Source: Alphaproteobacteria bacterium (GTDB lineage Bacteria; Pseudomonadota; Alphaproteobacteria; Rhizobiales; Aestuariivirgaceae). From it: a stretch of 10,208 bases of DNA. The translations under genes and the position numbers were made by a program. Within the stretch, counting starts at the first letter, position 1, and every line of letters starts with the position of its first letter. This document shows, piece after piece, positions 6,292-10,208 of the stretch. The notes below the pieces were generated by a model. That model had not been told where the DNA came from, did not search any database, and saw only the letters and a list, made by a program, of their open reading frames with translations. The DNA lies in NCBI GenBank assembly GCA_024279045.1, contig JAJRRZ010000015.1:1-10208 (forward strand). Reading direction: 5' to 3'.

Positions 6292-7092
6292 ATGTTGCAC
6301 TGGCAATGGCAACAAGCTTTCCTCGGCCCGGTCAGCCCGGCTGCCCTGTTGCGGCGGCTGGGCGGGCGGGTGCTGGATGTGCTGCTGCCGCCGCGCTGCC
6401 TGCTGTGCCGCGCGCCCACGGCGCAGCCGCATCAGTTGTGCGGCGGCTGCTGGGGCGGCCTGCGGCTGATCGAGGAGCCTGCCTGCCCGACCACGGGCCT
6501 GCCGCTCATGGGCCAGCGCGCCGCCATCGACCAGTATCTGCTGATGCACCGGCATGCGCGGCGCGAGCCCTGGCGCGCCCTGCTGGCCGCCAGCTTGCAT
6601 GACAATGCCGCCCGCGCGCTGGTGCACCGGCTGAAGTTTCATGACGACGAGGCCCCGGCGCGTTTCATGGCGCGGCTGATGTTTCGCCGCGTTCATGGCC
6701 ATGTGCCGCGCAATGCGCTGATCGTGCCGGTGCCGCTGCATCGCAGGCGGCTGTGGGCGCGCCGCTTCAACCAGAGCATGCTGCTGGCGCGCCACCTGGC
6801 GCGGCTTTCCGGCCTGGAACTGGCGCCGGAGCTGCTGCGCCGGGTGCGTTACACCACGCCGCAGACGCAGCTTTCCGGCCAGCAGCGGCGCTACAATCTG
6901 CACCATGCTTTTGCCGTCGATTCCGCCCGGGGCCAGATGCTGCAAGGCCGCGCGGTGCTGCTGGTGGATGACGTGCTGACCACCGGCGCCACCGCTCGCG
7001 CTTGTGCACGAGAGCTGCTTGCCGCCGGTGCGCGGGAAGTGCACGTGGCGGTTTTCGCCCTTGCGAGCCAGCGCGACGCCTTGCATATTTGA
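6292..7092 (+). CDS. comF: ComF-family phosphoribosyltransferase-like protein
   Basis: This 266-residue protein has the ComF/ComFC layout. An N-terminal zinc-ribbon-like region has Cys36, Cys39, Cys50, Cys53 and Cys65. The central segment contains IVPVPLHRRRLWARRFNQS (144–162). A type I phosphoribosyltransferase fold follows, with the PRPP loop VLLVDDVLTTGAT at 222–234. Family members act in handling incoming single-stranded DNA during natural transformation; many genomes keep one without known competence, so the role here is uncertain. The usual CxxCG of the second half-ribbon reads CPTTG, so a sixth cysteine expected at residue 68 is absent. It is first in the comF–grxC–nitrilase run. The ATG has no ribosome binding site and lies just after a candidate −10, suggesting leaderless translation. 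Confidence 0.87.
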   Translation: MLHWQWQQAFLGPVSPAALLRRLGGRVLDVLLPPRCLLCRAPTAQPHQLCGGCWGGLRLIEEPACPTTGLPLMGQRAAIDQYLLMHRHARREPWRALLAASLHDNAARALVHRLKFHDDEAPARFMARLMFRRVHGHVPRNALIVPVPLHRRRLWARRFNQSMLLARHLARLSGLELAPELLRRVRYTTPQTQLSGQQRRYNLHHAFAVDSARGQMLQGRAVLLVDDVLTTGATARACARELLAAGAREVHVAVFALASQRDALHI

Positions 7093-7119
7093 GGCGACAA
7101 GCATCACATCATCCAGTAC

Positions 7120-7125
7120 GGAAAG
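7120..7125 (+). promoter_or_regulatory. grxC ribosome binding site
   Basis: GGAAAG stands 6 bases before the grxC ATG (7132), in the 39-base gap after comF. Confidence 0.5.
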
Positions 7126-7131
7126 ATCCAC

Positions 7132-7392
7132 ATGGCCGAAGTGATCGTTTACGCCACGAAATTCTGCCCCTACTGCGTTTCGGCGAAAAAGCTGCTGCGC
7201 AGGAAGGGTGTGCAGTTCACCGAGATCGACGTAACCTTCAACCAGGCCTTGCGCGAGGAAATGACGCGCAAGGCCAATGGCCGCCACACCGTGCCGCAGA
7301 TCTTCATCAACGGCCAGCACATCGGCGGCTGCGATGATCTCTACGCGCTGGACAAGGCTGGGCGGCTGGATCCGCTGCTGAACGGAGGCTGA
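7132..7392 (+). CDS. grxC: Glutaredoxin 3
   Basis: This 86-residue thioredoxin-fold protein is a dithiol glutaredoxin that reduces disulfides and glutathione-mixed disulfides at the expense of reduced glutathione in the cytoplasm. The active site is CPYC (Cys12 and Cys15). The cis-proline motif TVPQIFING is at 53–61 and the glutathione-binding GGCDD at 65–69. Size and motifs match GrxC of E. coli type, about 83–90 residues. The start is supported by GGAAAG 6 bases upstream. It lies 39 bases after comF and 34 before the carbon–nitrogen hydrolase, all in the same direction, so one transcript is likely. No terminator is visible between them. Confidence 0.95.
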   Translation: MAEVIVYATKFCPYCVSAKKLLRRKGVQFTEIDVTFNQALREEMTRKANGRHTVPQIFINGQHIGGCDDLYALDKAGRLDPLLNGG

Positions 7393-7412
7393 TCACGTTC
7401 CGGACATCGCAA

Positions 7413-7418
7413 GGGAGG
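7413..7418 (+). promoter_or_regulatory. Ribosome binding site of the Nit-type hydrolase
   Basis: GGGAGG stands 8 bases before the ATG at 7427. It is the strongest plus-strand ribosome binding site seen in this run, in contrast with comF, which has none. Confidence 0.7.
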
Positions 7419-7426
7419 CATCGACC

Positions 7427-8287
7427 ATGCATGCGCCGAAACTCTCCATTGCCGTGGTGCAGTTGCGTTCCGGCGCCGACATCGACGCCAACCTGCGCAC
7501 CGTGCGCGAATTTGCCCGCGAGGCCCGCGCCAGTGGCGCGCGCTATGTATTGACACCGGAAAACACCGCCATCATGGAGGAAGACAAGGAGCGCCTGCGC
7601 CACGTGGTGAAGACCATGAGCGAGGATATGGCGGTGCGCTTCTTTTCCGAGCTGGCCAGTGAACTGGAGATGTATCTGCACATCGGCTCGCTGGCCCTGC
7701 GCGCCGAGGAACCGGGCGAGAAACGGCTGGCGAACCGTTCCATCCTCTTCGGCCCCGACGGCAAGGCCCTGGCAACCTATGACAAGATCCACCTGTTCGA
7801 TGTGGACGTGAAGGGCGAGCACCACCGCGAATCGAGCTACATCCGCCCCGGCGGCAGTGCCGTTCTGGCCCACGTGGCCGGCCTGCGGCTGGGCATGTCC
7901 ATTTGCTACGACGTGCGCTTCCCGGCGCTGTATCGCACGCTGGCGCTGGCCGGTGCGCAGGTGTTCACCATTCCGGCGGCCTTTACCGTGCCCACCGGCA
8001 AGGCCCACTGGCACACGCTCACCCGCGCCCGCGCCATCGAGAACGGCGCATATGTGCTGGCCGCCGCGCAAGGCGGCCTGCACGACAGCGGACGCATGAC
8101 CTTCGGCCACAGCCTGATCATTTCGCCATGGGGCGATGTGCTGGCCGAGGCGGGTGAAGAACCCGCGGTGCTTTACGCCACGCTGGATGCCGGGCATGTG
8201 GCGCGCGTGCGCCAGCAGATCCCCGTGCTGGAGCACGAGCGTCCCTTCCGCAAGCCCGAACAGCCGCGCGTGCTTCACAGCGTTTGA
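7427..8287 (+). CDS. Carbon–nitrogen hydrolase, Nit1/YbeM-type
   Basis: This 286-residue protein belongs to the nitrilase superfamily. The catalytic triad is visible as Glu45 in LTPENTA, Lys120 in TYDKIHLFDVDV and the nucleophile Cys160 in SICYDVRFP. The sequence around the lysine and the RFP after the cysteine fit the Nit branch, whose studied members hydrolyse deaminated glutathione to α-ketoglutarate and cysteinylglycine. That is a clean-up reaction for a by-product of transaminases acting on glutathione. Its position directly after grxC, another glutathione protein, supports the assignment. A strong GGGAGG fixes the start. The 3' end overlaps the end of tilS by 13 bases on the opposite strand. 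Other amide substrates (ω-amidase-like) remain possible. Confidence 0.85.
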   Translation: MHAPKLSIAVVQLRSGADIDANLRTVREFAREARASGARYVLTPENTAIMEEDKERLRHVVKTMSEDMAVRFFSELASELEMYLHIGSLALRAEEPGEKRLANRSILFGPDGKALATYDKIHLFDVDVKGEHHRESSYIRPGGSAVLAHVAGLRLGMSICYDVRFPALYRTLALAGAQVFTIPAAFTVPTGKAHWHTLTRARAIENGAYVLAAAQGGLHDSGRMTFGHSLIISPWGDVLAEAGEEPAVLYATLDAGHVARVRQQIPVLEHERPFRKPEQPRVLHSV

Positions 8288-9654
8288 ACATCATCTTCGT
8301 CTTGCGGCATGGCAAGCCGGGGAATTGGCGCAATGCGCACATCGGTGAAGGGCGCATCCGCCGCCCGCCAGCCGCTCGATGGCAGGGCCAGCAACTGGCC
8401 CTCCCGCACGATGGCCGGTTGCGCGCGCCAGACGAAGGCGGGAACGTGTTTCGGGCGCTTCGGCATATTGGCGGGCATGGTATCGGCTTTGCCAGCCGCG
8501 GCCACCTCGCCCAGCATGATCACTTCCACCACACTGCACAGCCCCCGCAGCGTGATGTCGAAGCGCTTGTCCCACACGCCATGTGGCGCATCCGGCCCCA
8601 GCCGCAGCGCCGGGCCGGGGCGCCCTGGCTCGCGGCCAATGATGATTATCCGCTTGCGCCGCACGATGAGCGCCCCGCCCAGCGCCTGCACGCGGGGCAT
8701 CCGGGCCGCATCCGCCTGCTGCAGCCAGCCGAGCAGCCGTTCCAGCCCGGCCATGCCGTGCAATGGTGCGCCATTGCCGCCCACATGGCCGATCAACTCC
8801 GCCAGCACCCGCAGCCGAGCCTCCGCTGGCAGGGCATCGAAGGCGCCGCGCGGCAGTTCCGCCCAGCCCAGCGAATGCAGCTTCACCTGCCCGCGCAGGA
8901 AATGCTCTGTCTGCCGCTGCACGGCATCGCGCGCCCGGCGCAAACGGCGACTGCTGGTGGCGATGGCCCGCGGCGTAATGCCATGCTCCGCCAGCAGCGG
9001 CAGCAGTTGGCGGATGCGCACCCGCTCGAAACGCTCATCCGCATTGGCCGGATCGTCGTGCCAGCCGACGCCACGAGCCGCCAGCGTGGCACGCAACCGC
9101 GCGCGCGGCATTTCCAGCAGTGGCCGCAACAGGGCAACGAAGGGCTGCGCATCCGGCACACGGCTTTCTCGCGCCATGGCGCCGAGGCCATCGATGCCGG
9201 AGCCACGCGCCAGCCGCATCAGGAAGGTTTCGGCCTGATCTTCCAGCGTGTGCGCAACCACCAGCGCCGCTTCATGGGTGAGGCACCAGCGGGCCAACAG
9301 GGCATAGCGGGCCTGCCGCGCCGCCGCCTCGATGCCCGTGGCGGGTTTTTCACCGCTCCAGCGAAGGATGGAGCAAGACAGGCCCAAGGCCTCGGCCTGA
9401 CGGCAGACCTCCTCGGCCACTTCGGCAGAATGCGCATGCAGGCCATGATCCACCGTCAACACATGCAGCATGGGTGCATCGGGTGTTCGCGCCGCCCACG
9501 CGGCAAGCAGATGCATCAGCGCCAGCGAGTCGCCCCCGCCGGACACCGCCAGCGCCAGCCGTGGCCAGTGCCTCAGCCAGCCGAACAGCGCATCGGCTTC
9601 CTTCTCCGAAACGGGCTCTGGAACGGGTGTGTGGTTATCCCCATGCGGCGTCAG
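8275..9654 (-). CDS. tilS: tRNA(Ile)-lysidine synthase, non-standard start
   Basis: TilS attaches lysine to C34 of the CAU-anticodon tRNA-Ile with ATP, changing its decoding from AUG to AUA. The PP-loop SGGGDSLAL opens the N-type ATPase domain. VDHGLH, HTLEDQAETFLMRLARGSG and the tRNA-binding DDPxNxxxRFxRVRIR segment follow, then the C-terminal TilS domain with DITLRG. The frame is open upstream of the PP-loop to a stop at 9673–9675, and residues such as FGWLRHWPRLALAV before it clearly belong to the protein. That stretch holds no ATG, GTG or TTG; the GTG at 9546 lies immediately before the PP-loop and would remove the first β-strand. The end given here is a CTG at 9654, 8 bases after AAGGG and 4 bases after the cpoB stop (459 residues). 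A missing G in the run at 9639–9642 is an equally good explanation. Confidence 0.85.
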   Translation of the reverse strand: MTPHGDNHTPVPEPVSEKEADALFGWLRHWPRLALAVSGGGDSLALMHLLAAWAARTPDAPMLHVLTVDHGLHAHSAEVAEEVCRQAEALGLSCSILRWSGEKPATGIEAAARQARYALLARWCLTHEAALVVAHTLEDQAETFLMRLARGSGIDGLGAMARESRVPDAQPFVALLRPLLEMPRARLRATLAARGVGWHDDPANADERFERVRIRQLLPLLAEHGITPRAIATSSRRLRRARDAVQRQTEHFLRGQVKLHSLGWAELPRGAFDALPAEARLRVLAELIGHVGGNGAPLHGMAGLERLLGWLQQADAARMPRVQALGGALIVRRKRIIIIGREPGRPGPALRLGPDAPHGVWDKRFDITLRGLCSVVEVIMLGEVAAAGKADTMPANMPKRPKHVPAFVWRAQPAIVREGQLLALPSSGWRAADAPFTDVRIAPIPRLAMPQDEDDVQTL

Positions 9655-9658
9655 CTCG

Positions 9659-10208
9659 TCAGCCCTTGCATTTCAGGCGTTTCATTTCGCGCGGGGCCTG
9701 CCACTTCGCGGCGCGCGAATCGGGGTAGCGCTGACGCAGGCTGGCCAGCGCCTTGCAGGCCGCGGCCTTCTTGCCCATGCGCCTCAGCGACTGGCCCAGC
9801 CGCAACAGTGCGCGCGGGGCGATGGAGCTGCCCGGCGCGCTGCGATAGGCATCGACAAACAACCTGCCCGCCTCTTGAAAACGCCCCTGGATGTAGAGTG
9901 TTTCGCCCAGTTCGAACTGGGCCTCGGCCATTTTCGGATTGCTGGAAAAGCGGCTGAGCCACACACGATAGGCCTCTTCCGCCTTGTCGTAGCGGCGGGC
10001 AAGGAAATGCGCCCGGGCCTTCTCCAGCAGCGCCGGAGCAGAAAGCTTGGCCAGCGCCGGGGGGATGGATACTGGCTGTGCCGGCATCAGTGGCGCGGGC
10101 GCGGCGGCGCCACCACTGCCGGGTGGCGGCAACGGCGCAACGGCCACGCGGCCTGGCGCCAGCCCGGTCTCGGCGCTGGCCCCGGCCAGTGGTGGCGCGG
10201 CGGGCGCG
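9659..10208 (-). CDS. cpoB: Cell division coordinator CpoB (YbgF), partial
   Basis: Only the C-terminal part (182 codons plus stop) is in the window; the frame stays open to the right edge, so the N-terminal signal peptide and coiled coil are missing. A long Ala/Pro/Gly-rich linker leads into a TPR domain. Its repeats include KARAHFLARRYDKAEEAY, ELGETLYIQGRFQEAG and LRLGQSLRRMGKKAAACKAL, which is the YbgF/CpoB pattern. In E. coli this periplasmic protein links Tol–Pal to PBP1B and coordinates septal peptidoglycan synthesis with outer-membrane constriction. It is normally the last gene of the tol–pal cluster, and the order cpoB–tilS is common in alphaproteobacteria. It ends with a lysine-rich tail, 4 bases before the proposed tilS start. 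An apparent GTG start at 10147 lies inside the linker and should not be used. Confidence 0.85.
   Translation of the reverse strand, partial: APAAPPLAGASAETGLAPGRVAVAPLPPPGSGGAAAPAPLMPAQPVSIPPALAKLSAPALLEKARAHFLARRYDKAEEAYRVWLSRFSSNPKMAEAQFELGETLYIQGRFQEAGRLFVDAYRSAPGSSIAPRALLRLGQSLRRMGKKAAACKALASLRQRYPDSRAAKWQAPREMKRLKCKG
9663..9667 (-). promoter_or_regulatory. Possible ribosome binding site for tilS
   Basis: AAGGG on the minus strand, within the last codons of cpoB, is 8 bases from the in-frame CTG at 9654. It is 18 bases from the out-of-frame ATG at 9644, too far for that codon. It favours CTG initiation or coupling to cpoB termination. Confidence 0.4.

Noticed and set aside
9546..9546. 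GTG at 9546 as the true tilS start
   Set aside because: It would begin right at the PP-loop and remove the first β-strand; the 36 upstream codons read as normal TilS N-terminal sequence.
8284..9957. A 557-codon plus-strand open frame opposite tilS and cpoB
   Set aside because: It spans two recognised genes on the other strand. It is low-complexity Arg/Gln/His-rich and is explained by third-position GC bias.
10147..10147. GTG at 10147 as the cpoB start
   Set aside because: It lies within a Pro/Ala-rich linker, the frame stays open to the window edge, and family members have a signal peptide and coiled coil before it.

Overview
The window is a high-GC chromosomal segment that reads as an alphaproteobacterium. 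The PriA zinc region, the SDR reductase, the class II CCA enzyme and TilS all resemble the alphaproteobacterial versions of these families. The pairings xerC|priA, CoA-type Nudix–cca, comF–grxC–nitrilase and cpoB–tilS are, from general knowledge, also familiar there. Family or genus cannot be assigned from this sequence alone. Nothing here looks like a phage, IS, integron, CRISPR or defence island. It is mostly core genome, packed so tightly that most neighbours are 4–40 bases apart or overlap.

Layout. Bases 1–258 are non-coding; the first 120 are AT-rich for this genome (55 of 120 bases are G or C by my count) and carry a nested inverted repeat of unknown function. xerC (259–1260, minus) and priA (about 1302–3584, plus) diverge from a 41-base gap. 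priA converges on a minus-strand operon that is transcribed in the order CoA-type Nudix hydrolase (5678–6268), cca (4425–5681), pteridine-reductase-like SDR (3610–4428). These three genes are joined by two 4-base stop/start overlaps. Diverging from the Nudix gene is a plus-strand run: comF (6292–7092), grxC (7132–7392) and a Nit-type carbon–nitrogen hydrolase (7427–8287). That run collides tail-to-tail, with a 13-base overlap, with minus-strand tilS (8275 to about 9654). tilS lies directly downstream of cpoB/ybgF (9659 to beyond the right edge).

How the genes fit together. xerC and priA serve chromosome resolution and replication restart. cca and tilS mature tRNA (3' CCA addition and anticodon lysidine). 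grxC and the Nit-type hydrolase both concern glutathione. The Nudix enzyme is predicted to trim damaged or surplus CoA. cpoB belongs to the Tol–Pal/PBP1B envelope-constriction machinery.

The points most worth a second look are: tilS has no ATG, GTG or TTG upstream of its ATP-binding loop; similar TGCTAT(A)GCA palindromes sit in both divergent gaps next to start codons that lack ribosome binding sites; the SDR carries the catalytic spacing of PTR1 rather than the usual Ser-Tyr-Lys; ComF has lost one expected cysteine; and the left edge holds the nested dyad. I did not find a convincing new multi-gene system.
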